From contig USHA01000053.1 of NCBI GenBank assembly GCA_900554325.1, positions 1 through 14,780 on the forward strand: a stretch of DNA of 14,780 nt. Direction: 5' to 3'. The position numbers were made by a program, and so were the translations under genes. This stretch comes from an uncultured Collinsella sp. (GTDB lineage: Bacteria; Actinomycetota; Coriobacteriia; Coriobacteriales; Coriobacteriaceae). Shown one piece after another: positions 6,452 through 14,036 of this stretch (its first letter is position 1; each line of letters opens with the position of its first letter). Under the pieces are notes generated by a model. The model ran no database searches. It was not told where the DNA came from and saw nothing but the letters and a program-made list of their open reading frames with translations.

Positions 6452-7831
6452 CTAATGCACAAACATGCGCACGAACTTGTGCTTCCAGCTTGCGTAGGGC
6501 GCATACCGAAACGGCACGTCCAGCCAAGTTGCCTTGTTCACGATGCTCTTCTTGTGGCTAAACGTATCGAAGCTCTCGCGTCCATGGTACTGCCCCATAC
6601 CGCTCGCGCCCATGCCGCCAAAGCCCATATGGCTCGTAGCCAAGTGCATGATCGTGTCGTTGACACAGCCGCCGCCAAAGGGCACGTAGCGCACAAAGCG
6701 TTGCTGAACCGAACGGTCCTGGCTAAAGATATACAGGGCCAGCGGCGTCGGACGATCCGTAATAAACGTCTCGGCCTCGTCTAGGCTCTCAAACGTCAGC
6801 ACCGGCAAGATGGGACCGAAGATCTCCTCCTGCATCACGGCGTCATCGGGGGTCACGCCGTCTAGGATCGTCGGCTCAATCTTGAGCGACGACTCGCGCG
6901 CCGTGCCTCCCAGCACGACCTTATCGGGATCGATCAGCCCGCGCACACGCGCAAAATGCTTGGCGTTGACGATATGCCCGTAGTCCTCGTTATCGAGCGG
7001 ATGCTCGCCAAACATACGGCGGGCCTCTTCCCTGATGAGGTCCAGCAGCTCGTCGTGCACGCGCGCATCGACCAGCAGGTAGTCGGGCGCCACGCAGGTC
7101 TGCCCCACGTTGAGCCATTTACCAAAGGCGATACGCCGCGCCGCAACCTTCAAGTTTGCCGTCGCATCCACGATGCAGGGGCTCTTGCCGCCCAGCTCAA
7201 GCGTCACGGGCGTGAGGTTTTTACTCGCGCGCTCCATGACGAGCTTGCCGACCGGAACGCTACCGGTAAAGAAGATCTTGTCCCAGCACTCATCGAGCAA
7301 CGCTTCGTTCTCGGCGCGCCCGCCCTCGACAACCGTCACCAGGCGCGGATCAAATGCCTCTTCACAGATTTGCTTGAGCACCGCGCTCGATGCCGGAGCA
7401 TAGGCACTCGGCTTGATGACCACGGTATTGCCCGCGGCAAGGGCGCCGGCGAGCGGCTCGAGTGTTAGCAAAAACGGGTAGTTCCACGGAGCCATGATGA
7501 GCGTGACGCCATAGGGCACGGCTTGCGTTTTGCACGCGCTCACGGCGTTGGCAAGGTCACACGGACGCAGGCGCGGACGACTCCATCGAGCCACGTGAGC
7601 GATCTGATGACGAATCTCGGAAAGCGACGTGCCGATCTCGCACATATATGCCTCGTCATGCGACTTTCCCAAATCGGTCTTGAGTGCATGGGCAATATCG
7701 GCCTCGTGCGCCCGTACCGCATCGCGTAAACTCACGAGCGCGCGACGTCGGGCATCAACATCAAACGTAGCGTGCGTTTTAAAGTAAGTGCGCTGATCGC
7801 CGACGATGCGCGCAATTTCCTCGGTGTTCAT
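6452..7831 (-). CDS. Aldehyde dehydrogenase, class 3-like
   Basis: This 459-residue NAD(P)-dependent enzyme oxidises an aldehyde to the acid. Visible motifs are APWNYP (114-119), VIKPS with cofactor-binding Lys140, FFTGS (187-191), LELGGKSP with the general base Glu212, GQTC with catalytic Cys246, and EEIFGPILPV further on. The short length and the C-terminal part, which carries a hydrophobic/basic stretch near the end, fit the class 3 (fatty or aromatic aldehyde) branch rather than the roughly 490-residue classes. The ATG lies 9 bases after the alcohol dehydrogenase stop, and its GGAGGG site nearly touches that stop, so the pair is co-transcribed and probably coupled. Together they suggest alcohol to aldehyde to acid conversion, or the reverse reduction by the dehydrogenase partner. 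The specific substrate is not shown. Confidence 0.93.
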   Translation of the reverse strand: MNTEEIARIVGDQRTYFKTHATFDVDARRRALVSLRDAVRAHEADIAHALKTDLGKSHDEAYMCEIGTSLSEIRHQIAHVARWSRPRLRPCDLANAVSACKTQAVPYGVTLIMAPWNYPFLLTLEPLAGALAAGNTVVIKPSAYAPASSAVLKQICEEAFDPRLVTVVEGGRAENEALLDECWDKIFFTGSVPVGKLVMERASKNLTPVTLELGGKSPCIVDATANLKVAARRIAFGKWLNVGQTCVAPDYLLVDARVHDELLDLIREEARRMFGEHPLDNEDYGHIVNAKHFARVRGLIDPDKVVLGGTARESSLKIEPTILDGVTPDDAVMQEEIFGPILPVLTFESLDEAETFITDRPTPLALYIFSQDRSVQQRFVRYVPFGGGCVNDTIMHLATSHMGFGGMGASGMGQYHGRESFDTFSHKKSIVNKATWLDVPFRYAPYASWKHKFVRMFVH

Positions 7832-7840
7832 GGCACCCTC

Positions 7841-9061
7841 CTAGTTCTCGTCCTCAAACATACCACCCGCGACGACCTCGTACATACGCTCGAGCTCCAA
7901 GCGGTCCATCAAAAGCGGAACGGGGTACAGCGGATTGGCCTCGGCATCGGCATGCGCCGCCATCTCGGGAATGTCGGAGCGGCGAATGCCCGAGACATAT
8001 TTGGGGATTCCCAGGATCTCGTTCATGCGGTCGACCCAATCGAAAAAGGCCTCGGCCGCAAGACTATCCTGCGCGGTAGCCGGCGCAATGCCCGCCATGC
8101 GAGCAAGATCGGCAAGCTTGGGGGCGGCGGCGTCACCATAAGCGCGAAGCATGTGCGGCAGGATGATCGCGTTGGCCAAACCGTGCGGAATTCCGTATCG
8201 GCCGCCCAGACTGTGCGCGATGGCATGCACATATCCGACATAGGAGCGGGTAAACGCAACGCCCGCCTTATACGCCGCCGAAAGCATATTGCGACGAGCG
8301 CGCATGTCGTCACCATGCTCATAGGCCTCGAGCAAATTGTCGTGGATAAGCTGCACCGCCTGTCGCGCCATCTTGCGCGTATAGGGCGTGGTGCTTCGCC
8401 CGATAAAGGCCTCAACGGCATGCGTCAGGGCGTCCATGCCCGTCTGCCCCGTAATGGAAGCGGGCAAGCCGCACGTAAACTCGGGGTCGTGGACTGCAAA
8501 ACGCGGGATGAGCACAAAGTCGTTAATGGGGTATTTGTAGTGCGTCTCGTCATCGGTGATAACCGCCGCGAGCGTGACTTCGCTTCCCGTACCGGCGGTA
8601 GTGGGAACCGCAATAAGCAGCGGCAGGAGACGATGAATCCGCAGTAGGCCGCGCATCTTGTTGATGGGCTTGTTTGGCTGCGCAATGCGTGCGCCCACGC
8701 CCTTGGCACAGTCCATGGCCGAGCCACCGCCAAAGCCGATAATGGCCTGGCAGGCGCTCTCTCGATACAGGGACGCCGCTTCTTCCACGTTTGAAACCGT
8801 GGGGTTTGCACGCGTTTCGGCATAGACCGTAACGCCAATCCCCCTGCATGCGAGCGCCGTCTCGAGCGGTGCCGTGAGCCCCAGACGGGCAATGCCGGGA
8901 TCCGTCACGATAAGGACCTTCTGGATCGAGCGCTTTTGAAGCACCGCGGGCACATCCTCGGCATGCTCTAAAATGCGCGGCTCGGTATAGGGCAGGATCG
9001 GCAATGCAATGCGAAAAACCGTCTGATATGTTCGGCACCAGGCACGACGGGCTAGATGCAT
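7841..9061 (-). CDS. Iron-containing (group III) alcohol dehydrogenase
   Basis: This 406-residue NAD(P)-dependent alcohol/aldehyde oxidoreductase has the nucleotide-binding GGGSAMD at 111-117 and PTTAGTGSE at 153-161. The metal ligands are D210, H214, H279 and H293, read from MDALTHAVEAF, YVHAIAHSLGG and IPHGLAN. The spacing of 4, 65 and 14 residues is close to that of the characterised family member FucO, and H283 is the extra active-site histidine. The ATG has AAGGAG eight bases upstream. It is the first gene of a two-gene operon with the aldehyde dehydrogenase. It diverges from the rubrerythrin gene across a 256-base AT-rich intergenic region that contains a small dyad (9081-9094). The substrate is not identifiable. 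Confidence 0.93.
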   Translation of the reverse strand: MHLARRAWCRTYQTVFRIALPILPYTEPRILEHAEDVPAVLQKRSIQKVLIVTDPGIARLGLTAPLETALACRGIGVTVYAETRANPTVSNVEEAASLYRESACQAIIGFGGGSAMDCAKGVGARIAQPNKPINKMRGLLRIHRLLPLLIAVPTTAGTGSEVTLAAVITDDETHYKYPINDFVLIPRFAVHDPEFTCGLPASITGQTGMDALTHAVEAFIGRSTTPYTRKMARQAVQLIHDNLLEAYEHGDDMRARRNMLSAAYKAGVAFTRSYVGYVHAIAHSLGGRYGIPHGLANAIILPHMLRAYGDAAAPKLADLARMAGIAPATAQDSLAAEAFFDWVDRMNEILGIPKYVSGIRRSDIPEMAAHADAEANPLYPVPLLMDRLELERMYEVVAGGMFEDEN

Positions 9062-9080
9062 AAAGGAAACTCCTTCATTT

Positions 9081-9094
9081 GTTGATAGGTCAAC
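9081..9094. promoter_or_regulatory. Small dyad upstream of the alcohol dehydrogenase
   Basis: GTTGA-TAGG-TCAAC is a 5-bp perfect inverted repeat 20 bases before the alcohol dehydrogenase start. It could be an operator or chance, and it matches no known site that I recognise. Confidence 0.2.
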
Positions 9095-9175
9095 ATTTGC
9101 TCGCCCGATTGTACTCAGCGGCGGTCAAAGACGGCCTGCCAATCGTTAATCAATCAACATCTTCATATCTCAAAA

Positions 9176-9203
9176 TTGTTTTATTAAAAATCATTCCTAA
9201 TAG
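9176..9203 (+). promoter_or_regulatory. Candidate promoter of the rubrerythrin gene
   Basis: TTGTTT (9176-9181) and TAATAG (9198-9203) are spaced by 16 bases inside the most AT-rich part of the intergenic region. The resulting leader would be about 110 bases and would contain the hairpin at 9252-9282. Confidence 0.3.
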
Positions 9204-9251
9204 GCTTCACATTTGGTTGCATTTATGGATAATAGAACTCGTCAAGACGCA

Positions 9252-9282
9252 CGTCCGGAGAGGGCCCTTACGGGACCGGACG
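9252..9282 (+). promoter_or_regulatory. Leader hairpin upstream of rubrerythrin
   Basis: CGTCCGG (9252-9258) pairs with CCGGACG (9276-9282), with a possible inner CCC/GGG pairing. It lies 35 bases before the start codon and has no T-run. It may affect mRNA stability or translation. It matches no riboswitch I recognise. Confidence 0.35.
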
Positions 9283-9317
9283 AGCGCACAATCGCCATAG
9301 ATCGAAAGGATCGAATC

Positions 9318-9878
9318 ATGAAGTTTGTTTGCCCCGTTTGCGGTTATGTGGAAGAGTTCGACGGCGACCAGCTGCCCGAGGACTTCAAGTGCCCCCAGTG
9401 CGGCGTTCCCGGTTCTCGCTTCCTGAAGCAGGAGGAGGGTCAGCTCGAGTGGGCTGCCGAGCACGTCGTGGGCGTCGCCAAGATGGAGGGCGTCTCCGAG
9501 GACATCGTTGCCGACCTGCGCGCCAACTTTGAGGGCGAGTGCTCCGAGGTCGGTATGTACCTGGCCATGGCGCGCGTCGCTCATCGCGAGGGCTATCCCG
9601 AGATCGGCCTGTACTGGGAGAAGGCTGCCCACGAGGAGGCCGAGCACGCTGCCAAGTTCGCTGAGCTCCTGGGCGAGGTCGTGACCGACTCCACCAAGAA
9701 GAACCTCGAGATGCGCGTTGAGGCCGAGAACGGCGCCACCGCCGGCAAGACCGATCTTGCTAAGCGCGCCAAGGCCGCTGGCCTCGATGCCATCCACGAC
9801 ACCGTGCACGAGATGGCTCGCGACGAGGCTCGCCACGGCAAGGCTTTCGCCGGCCTGCTCAAGCGCTACTTCGGCTAA
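9318..9878 (+). CDS. Reverse rubrerythrin (rubredoxin domain first, then ferritin-like diiron domain)
   Basis: This 186-residue cytoplasmic protein should reduce hydrogen peroxide in an anaerobe. The N-terminal rubredoxin domain has CPVCGY (Cys5, Cys8) and CPQCG (Cys25, Cys28). The ferritin-like domain follows, with EGECSEVGMY (from residue 72), EEAEH (106-110) and DEARH (169-173) giving the diiron ligands. The domain order is the reverse of classical rubrerythrin. The frame is open from 9213, but I chose the ATG at 9318 because AAAGGA lies seven bases before it and the rubredoxin motif begins immediately after it. It is a single-gene unit with its own terminator at 9913-9942. The uniform, GC-ending codons suggest high expression. 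Confidence 0.93.
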   Translation: MKFVCPVCGYVEEFDGDQLPEDFKCPQCGVPGSRFLKQEEGQLEWAAEHVVGVAKMEGVSEDIVADLRANFEGECSEVGMYLAMARVAHREGYPEIGLYWEKAAHEEAEHAAKFAELLGEVVTDSTKKNLEMRVEAENGATAGKTDLAKRAKAAGLDAIHDTVHEMARDEARHGKAFAGLLKRYFG

Positions 9879-9912
9879 GCCAGCAACCTGAGACATAACC
9901 TCTAGCTCGATG

Positions 9913-9942
9913 AGGCCCGGACCGCATGGTTCGGGCCTTTTT
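9913..9942 (+). terminator. Rho-independent terminator of the rubrerythrin gene
   Basis: An 11-bp stem (9913-9923 with 9928-9938, one G-T wobble) with loop GCAT is followed by TTTTT (9938-9942). It lies 34 bases after the stop codon. Confidence 0.93.
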
Positions 9943-10008
9943 CGTGCCTCACAAACTTGTTAACTACCTGAAATAGGACCGCCTTCGGCATCGGCTTCTC
10001 GTCAAAAA

Positions 10009-10131
10009 CTAAGTGAGTAGACTTTTTGGAACTTGCCGAGCAGACCATCCATATCACTTTATAAAGCCGCAGGTAAATGCCTTGTTGCAAAACGACCTAG
10101 TCGCCAAAGTGCCAAAAGTCTACTCACTTAG
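10009..10131 (+). repeat. Copy 2 of the 123-bp palindromic element
   Basis: The terminal inverted repeats are CTAAGTGAGTAGACTTTT (10009-10026) and its exact reverse complement (10114-10131). The match continues imperfectly inward to about 38 bases per side, so the whole element can fold as one long hairpin. The terminus contains TAA, TGA and TAG in three different frames. The nuclease-like gene on the minus strand runs into the right end and stops at its TAG (10120-10122). There is no transposase, so the element is non-autonomous. A target duplication cannot be fixed: a TA/TA reading is possible here but fails for copy 3. Confidence 0.85.
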
Positions 10132-11247
10132 ATTCGCAGCCGTCCACGATCGAGCCATTTTGTGTCTAGCGGGCATCTTTCCGTCGATTACTCCCAATTT
10201 TGTCCAGTCAACGAATAGTTCAGACCTGAGTAATGTCTCAGCCCTTTGCTCATCTGAGCTTTTATCACGATATTCAGCATCGAGCATCCTGCATATGGCC
10301 TTAACGATCGCGCGGAATCTATCCTCATCCGATATCTGTCTGTGTGTAAGGAGAAGCACATCGTAGCCCATGGCCTGAAGGGCCGTCATGCGGTCAGCGT
10401 CACGCAAGCCATCCCCTGCGCGTCCGTGCGAGGCCTTTCCCTGACATTCAATGGCCACCTGTCGCCTACCGTCCGGCGAAGAAAGAAGTAGGTCGATATA
10501 TACACGGGACTTTCCCACAATCGCTCGAGCACTTGTGCTTAACGTCACTTCGACATTGAGCTCTATGCCGCAAAACCCTTCGCCTCCCAGGGCTCGCGGC
10601 AGTCCAAGCAACAAAAACGCCTCGACCTCAAAAGGCGACGCGGCACCCAATGGAACGAGTTGCGATACCGCCATAAATCTATTGCCGTAACGCATCCCGC
10701 AAACATCTGAACAAAAACGGTCAAGGTCTCCGCCCAAAACCAAAGCGTCTCGACGCCATAAATTTGAGGCGATGCCGTCCTCGGACGGGCAGCGCACCCA
10801 ACCGAACGTTGTCGAAATCGCGCCCGAATCAATTGCACGCGAAAGATCCGCCTCAAGTGCCGCCGGCAGGGCACACACCGCAAACAAGCCACACATCTCC
10901 GCCAATACCAAAAGAAGCTGAAGATCCGTCAGATGCCGCGACATGATGAATGTCGTCAGTAGAGGAGATGTAACCAAAAACCCATGCTCCGTTTCCAGCA
11001 CGGATTCCCTGGGGAGCTCACCAAGAAACAGCCGCTGCCTGATACTGGCAGGACAAGTCCGCTTGTTTCTCGTCCGGACCAATGTATACAACGGAAAGCC
11101 GAGCACAACCGCAGCCGTCGGGTTACGGGCAAGGTCATATCGCTGCCGGTCTTCTTCCGGCCGTGGAAGCGGCGGACACAAAGCGCGGACTTGAGGAGGC
11201 AAACGCCAGTACCTAAAAGCCGATATGTCACAAAGTAGATCCTTCAT
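10120..11247 (-). CDS. AbiEi-like N-terminus fused to a predicted PD-(D/E)XK (DUF559/Vsr-like) nuclease
   Basis: The 375-residue protein has two parts. Residues about 40-130 (ending in VTSPLLTTFIM and LAEMCGLF) resemble the antitoxin-like fold of AbiEi proteins. The C-terminal part carries D252 (VYIDLLL), E267 and Q269 in AIECQGK, H274, and RDADRMTALQAMGYDVLLLT, which fits the DUF559/Vsr-type endonuclease layout. The linking segment (SPFEVEAFLLLGLP, then LGGEGF and ELN) recalls a large paralogous family in gut Coriobacteriia, from memory. I chose ATG 11247 over a GTG two codons upstream; neither has a visible ribosome binding site. The last residues, LSE, and the TAG stop are encoded by the repeat element. 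Codon use looks less GC-biased than the neighbours. A role in defence or in handling the flanking repeats is only inferred. Confidence 0.65.
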   Translation of the reverse strand: MKDLLCDISAFRYWRLPPQVRALCPPLPRPEEDRQRYDLARNPTAAVVLGFPLYTLVRTRNKRTCPASIRQRLFLGELPRESVLETEHGFLVTSPLLTTFIMSRHLTDLQLLLVLAEMCGLFAVCALPAALEADLSRAIDSGAISTTFGWVRCPSEDGIASNLWRRDALVLGGDLDRFCSDVCGMRYGNRFMAVSQLVPLGAASPFEVEAFLLLGLPRALGGEGFCGIELNVEVTLSTSARAIVGKSRVYIDLLLSSPDGRRQVAIECQGKASHGRAGDGLRDADRMTALQAMGYDVLLLTHRQISDEDRFRAIVKAICRMLDAEYRDKSSDEQRAETLLRSELFVDWTKLGVIDGKMPARHKMARSWTAANLSE

Positions 11248-11330
11248 AGGCACAGGAAAACACGAATTTCAACCCAGTCAGTCACGTATTGGCGCGAACG
11301 CACCAAAAATGGCGCCGAACGGACTGCCAA

Positions 11331-11396
11331 GTTTTCAACAGCACTCCCCAACTGGCCAAAAGCTTGCCGAGAGCTGGACGAAGCCCTGTTGAAAAC
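11331..11396. repeat. 11-bp inverted repeat upstream of the nuclease-like gene
   Basis: GTTTTCAACAG (11331-11341) and CTGTTGAAAAC (11386-11396) are exact reverse complements 44 bases apart. There is no T-run on either side that would make a clear terminator. Inside, AGCTTGCCGAGAG resembles ACTTGCCGAGCAG of element copy 2. It could be a decayed small palindromic element or a regulatory structure in the leader of the nuclease gene. Confidence 0.5.
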
Positions 11397-11427
11397 CCCA
11401 TTTTTTCTCATGCAGGAGCTTTGCGCG

Positions 11428-11550
11428 GCAAGTGAGTAGACTTTTTTGAACATCCCGAGCAGGCCGGTCATCCTGCTTTTCAAAACCGCAGGTAGATAGC
11501 TTGTTACAAAACTGCCTGGTCGCCAAAGTGCTAAAAGTCTACTCACTTAG
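11428..11550 (+). repeat. Copy 3 of the 123-bp palindromic element
   Basis: It is the same length and orientation as copy 2. The right end (11533-11550) is identical to copies 1 and 2. At the left end the first two bases differ (GC instead of CT), and AAGTGAGTAGACTTTT follows from 11430. Conserved inner blocks are CCGAGCAG, CCGCAGGTA, CTTGTT, CAAAAC and TCGCCAAAGTGC. The MocR regulator gene on the minus strand ends in its right terminus, using the TAA at 11547-11549. Confidence 0.85.
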
Positions 11551-12980
11551 GTTGCAGAGTGCCCCCCCATTAGCTGCAATTCCAAGCTAGTTAGCACTTT
11601 TGGACTCAGATCGTCATACTGAACAAGAATTTGAGTTGAGTTTTCAGGGACAGATGCGCCATCGGCACACCAAAAACAGTCACCAATATCGATAAAAGGG
11701 ATGCTCGAGCGCGTGAGGGCCCGTGCAAAAGTGCTTCCGCCCGTTCCACGCTCCGCAACCACGATACAGTAAAGGCCCGCGTCTGCATGCTCGATCGAGA
11801 CTTCCCCTGCCGGAAACGCCTTCCGCACAAGCGCCGCCAGGCCATCGCGCGCCTCGCGAGCGCGCACGCGCACGCGGTTCACATGTCGCTCGTAATCACC
11901 CGATTCCAGCAAACGAGCCAAAGCGACCTGGTCAACAGAGCTAACCGACGAGGCGTAAAAACCAAGGTTGCGCCTAAACCGCTCCATTAGCTCATCGGGC
12001 AACACCATGTACGCTAGACGCAACGCCGATGACAGGCTCTTCGAAAACGTGTTGGTGTAAATAACCGACTGGGCGGCATCGATCGATGCGAGCGCAGGAA
12101 TCGGCTTGCCAGCAAGGCGAAACTCACAATCAAAGTCATCTTCGATGAGATACCGACCTGGTCGCTCGGCGGCCCAGCTCAGAAGCGCATAGCGACGCGC
12201 AATGCTCGTCACAAGGCCGGTCGGATACTGATGGGACGGCATCAGGTGAAGGACATCGGTCCCGCTTTTCTGCAGAGTGCTCAAGTCCACGCCCTCATCA
12301 TCCAACGGGATATGTCGAACTTGGCAGCCCATAGCCTGATAGATACGCGTCAGACGCAAATAGCCCGGATCCTCAACCGCATACACCTTGTCCGCGCCAA
12401 GCAACTGAACCAACATGGTATCGAGCAGCTGGGCGCCCGCACCGATAACGATGTTGTTGGGGTCGACATTCATACCCCTTGTCCCGTGCAGATGGTGAGC
12501 AATTGCGCGTCGCAGCCGAGCAGTGCCCTGCGCCGGTGCGGGCGAAAAGATTTCGCGCTCGTCTTCGGATGCCAGCGTCGCCCGTAGCGCGCTTTGCCAA
12601 AGCCGCGCCGCCTCCAAAGCAGAAGGAGAAAGCGCATCGAATCGCTCGACCTGTCCGTTGACATCATGCACGCTGGGGCCCACAGAGACGGCATCTCGGT
12701 CGATGCCCTCCGCAGCCGAAGCCAAAACCGGTGCATCCGGAAGCTCGCAAGCGTAGTAGCCACGACGTGGTATTGAGCAAATATAGCCCTCAGCGAGTAA
12801 CTGGCTATATGCATTCTCGATGGTAATAACACTGATTCCCAGATGACTGGCAAAGGCGCGCTTAGACGGCAAATGCTCCCCCGCCACAATGCGTCCAGCT
12901 ACGATATCATCTCGAATTTGCTGGTAAACATACTCATAGAGCGATGCTTCGCCGCGTTTTTCCAAATTGTAGTCAAGCAT
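11547..12980 (-). CDS. pdxR: MocR-family (GntR plus aminotransferase-like) regulator, probable PdxR
   Basis: This 477-residue protein has a GntR-type winged helix at residues about 10-75 (recognition region PSKRAFASHLGISVITIENA, 38-57), a linker, and a fold-type I aminotransferase-like domain. That domain has HQYPTG (250-255), EDDFDCEFR (280-288) and TNTFSKSLSSALR with the PLP-binding Lys314. Such regulators bind PLP and control vitamin B6 genes. Being divergent from pdxST, this one most likely activates pdxST and represses itself. I chose ATG 12980 because AGGTGA lies seven bases upstream; the longer frame would start at TTG 13013 without a site. The stop codon TAA lies in the repeat element, so the natural C-terminus may have been altered by its insertion. 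Confidence 0.9.
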   Translation of the reverse strand: MLDYNLEKRGEASLYEYVYQQIRDDIVAGRIVAGEHLPSKRAFASHLGISVITIENAYSQLLAEGYICSIPRRGYYACELPDAPVLASAAEGIDRDAVSVGPSVHDVNGQVERFDALSPSALEAARLWQSALRATLASEDEREIFSPAPAQGTARLRRAIAHHLHGTRGMNVDPNNIVIGAGAQLLDTMLVQLLGADKVYAVEDPGYLRLTRIYQAMGCQVRHIPLDDEGVDLSTLQKSGTDVLHLMPSHQYPTGLVTSIARRYALLSWAAERPGRYLIEDDFDCEFRLAGKPIPALASIDAAQSVIYTNTFSKSLSSALRLAYMVLPDELMERFRRNLGFYASSVSSVDQVALARLLESGDYERHVNRVRVRAREARDGLAALVRKAFPAGEVSIEHADAGLYCIVVAERGTGGSTFARALTRSSIPFIDIGDCFWCADGASVPENSTQILVQYDDLSPKVLTSLELQLMGGHSAT

Positions 12981-12991
12981 GAGCCTATCAC

Positions 12992-13033
12992 CTGACCTTA
13001 TTAAGTCATTCAATCTGGTATTAGTCTGACCTT
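12992..13033 (+). promoter_or_regulatory. Candidate PdxR operator: paired direct repeats
   Basis: CTGACCTT occurs at 12992-12999 and again at 13026-13033, 34 bases start to start, between the divergent regulator and pdxS. The second copy overlaps the candidate -35 box of pdxS, and the first lies just upstream of the regulator's start. MocR regulators such as GabR are known to bind two direct repeats spaced a few helical turns apart. Confidence 0.5.
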
Positions 13034-13060
13034 GTAATTATCTCGAAAACTGAGTATTTT
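13032..13060 (+). promoter_or_regulatory. Candidate pdxST promoter
   Basis: TTGTAA (13032-13037) and TATTTT (13055-13060) are spaced by 17 bases, which would place the start of transcription near 13067. The -35 box overlaps the second CTGACCTT repeat, which suits an activator or repressor acting there. Confidence 0.4.
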
Positions 13061-13125
13061 GTCATACCCAGCTCCCCGATAGGATGTTCCGTCAAGCAAT
13101 GCACATGCCAACCAAGGGAGCAACC

Positions 13126-14016
13126 ATGGCAGAACAGAACAGCAAGGCCGACCGCGTCAAACTCAATCGCGAGCTCGCGCAGATGCTCAAGGGCGGCGTC
13201 ATCATGGACGTTACCACGCCCGAGCAGGCACGCATCGCCGAGGAGGCAGGCGCCTGCGCCGTCATGGCCCTCGAGCGCATCCCGGCCGACATCCGTGCCG
13301 CAGGCGGCGTCTCGCGCATGAGCGACCCCAGGATGATCAAGGGCATCCAGGAGGCCGTCTCCATCCCCGTCATGGCCAAGTGCCGCATCGGTCACATCGT
13401 CGAGGCGCAGGTCCTGCAGGCCATCGAGATCGACTACATCGATGAGTCCGAGGTTCTCTCCCCTGCCGATGACGTCTATCACATCGACAAGACCCAGTTT
13501 GACGTGCCGTTTGTCTGCGGCGCCCGTGATCTGGGCGAGGCGCTGCGCCGTGTTGCCGAAGGCGCCACGATGATTCGCACCAAGGGTGAGCCGGGTACGG
13601 GCGACGTCGTTCAGGCCGTGCGTCACATGCGCAAGATCCAAAAGCAGATCCGTGACGTTGTTGCCCTGCGCAACGACGAGCTCTTTGAGGCAGCCAAGCA
13701 ACTGCAGGTTCCGGTCGAGCTGGTGCGCGAGGTCCATGCCACGGGTAAGCTTCCCGTCGTGAACTTTGCCGCCGGCGGCGTAGCGACCCCCGCCGACGCC
13801 GCGCTGATGATGCAGCTGGGCGCCGAAGGCGTGTTTGTCGGCTCGGGCATCTTTAAGAGCGGCGACCCCGCCAAGCGCGCAGCCGCCATCGTCAAGGCCG
13901 TGGCAAACTTCACCGATGCCAAGCTCATTGCCGAGCTTTCAGAGGACCTGGGCGAGGCCATGGTGGGCATCAACGCCGACGAGATCGAGATTATCATGGA
14001 AGAGCGCGGGCGCTAG
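13126..14016 (+). CDS. pdxS: PLP synthase, synthase subunit PdxS
   Basis: PdxS forms pyridoxal 5'-phosphate from ribose 5-phosphate (or ribulose 5-phosphate), glyceraldehyde 3-phosphate and ammonia supplied by PdxT. The 296-residue (beta/alpha)8 barrel has GGVIMDV with Asp28 near the N-terminus, MAKCRIGH with the Schiff-base Lys85, and RTKGEPGTGD with Lys153, corresponding to Asp24, Lys81 and Lys149 of the Bacillus enzyme. FAAGGVATPADAALMMQLGA and GSGIFKS form the phosphate site. The length matches the family. An AAGGGAG ends five bases before the chosen ATG; the frame is open further to 13084, but that start lacks a site and homologues begin here. It is the first gene of pdxST, with a 20-base gap to pdxT. 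Confidence 0.97.
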   Translation: MAEQNSKADRVKLNRELAQMLKGGVIMDVTTPEQARIAEEAGACAVMALERIPADIRAAGGVSRMSDPRMIKGIQEAVSIPVMAKCRIGHIVEAQVLQAIEIDYIDESEVLSPADDVYHIDKTQFDVPFVCGARDLGEALRRVAEGATMIRTKGEPGTGDVVQAVRHMRKIQKQIRDVVALRNDELFEAAKQLQVPVELVREVHATGKLPVVNFAAGGVATPADAALMMQLGAEGVFVGSGIFKSGDPAKRAAAIVKAVANFTDAKLIAELSEDLGEAMVGINADEIEIIMEERGR

Positions 14017-14036
14017 TCCAGCAGAAAGGATCGCAC

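Larger units (their letters stand above)
10009..11550. mobile_element. Possible composite cassette: nuclease-like gene between two direct copies of the element
   Basis: Two same-orientation 123-bp copies (10009-10131 and 11428-11550) enclose one gene. Recombination between them would remove a 1,419-bp circle holding the gene and one element and leave one element behind. Within the unit the gene is followed by its palindrome, and the upstream neighbour is also followed by one. The mobility itself is an inference from this arrangement. Confidence 0.4.

Noticed and set aside
9213..9317. N-terminal extension of rubrerythrin from the upstream in-frame ATG
   Set aside because: The extra 35 residues are Arg/Asp-rich with no homology I recognise, and the region holds a hairpin. 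The ATG at 9318 has a good ribosome binding site and directly precedes the rubredoxin motif.
10009..10131. Classical TA-target MITE with a TA duplication
   Set aside because: Copy 2 can be read with TA on both sides, but copy 3 has CA on the left. The TAG flank is constant on the right of all three copies, so it belongs to the element rather than to a duplicated target.
10009..11550. True integron attC sites
   Set aside because: The layout is similar, but the element ends lack the RYYYAAC and GTTRRRY core sites, and no integron integrase is visible.
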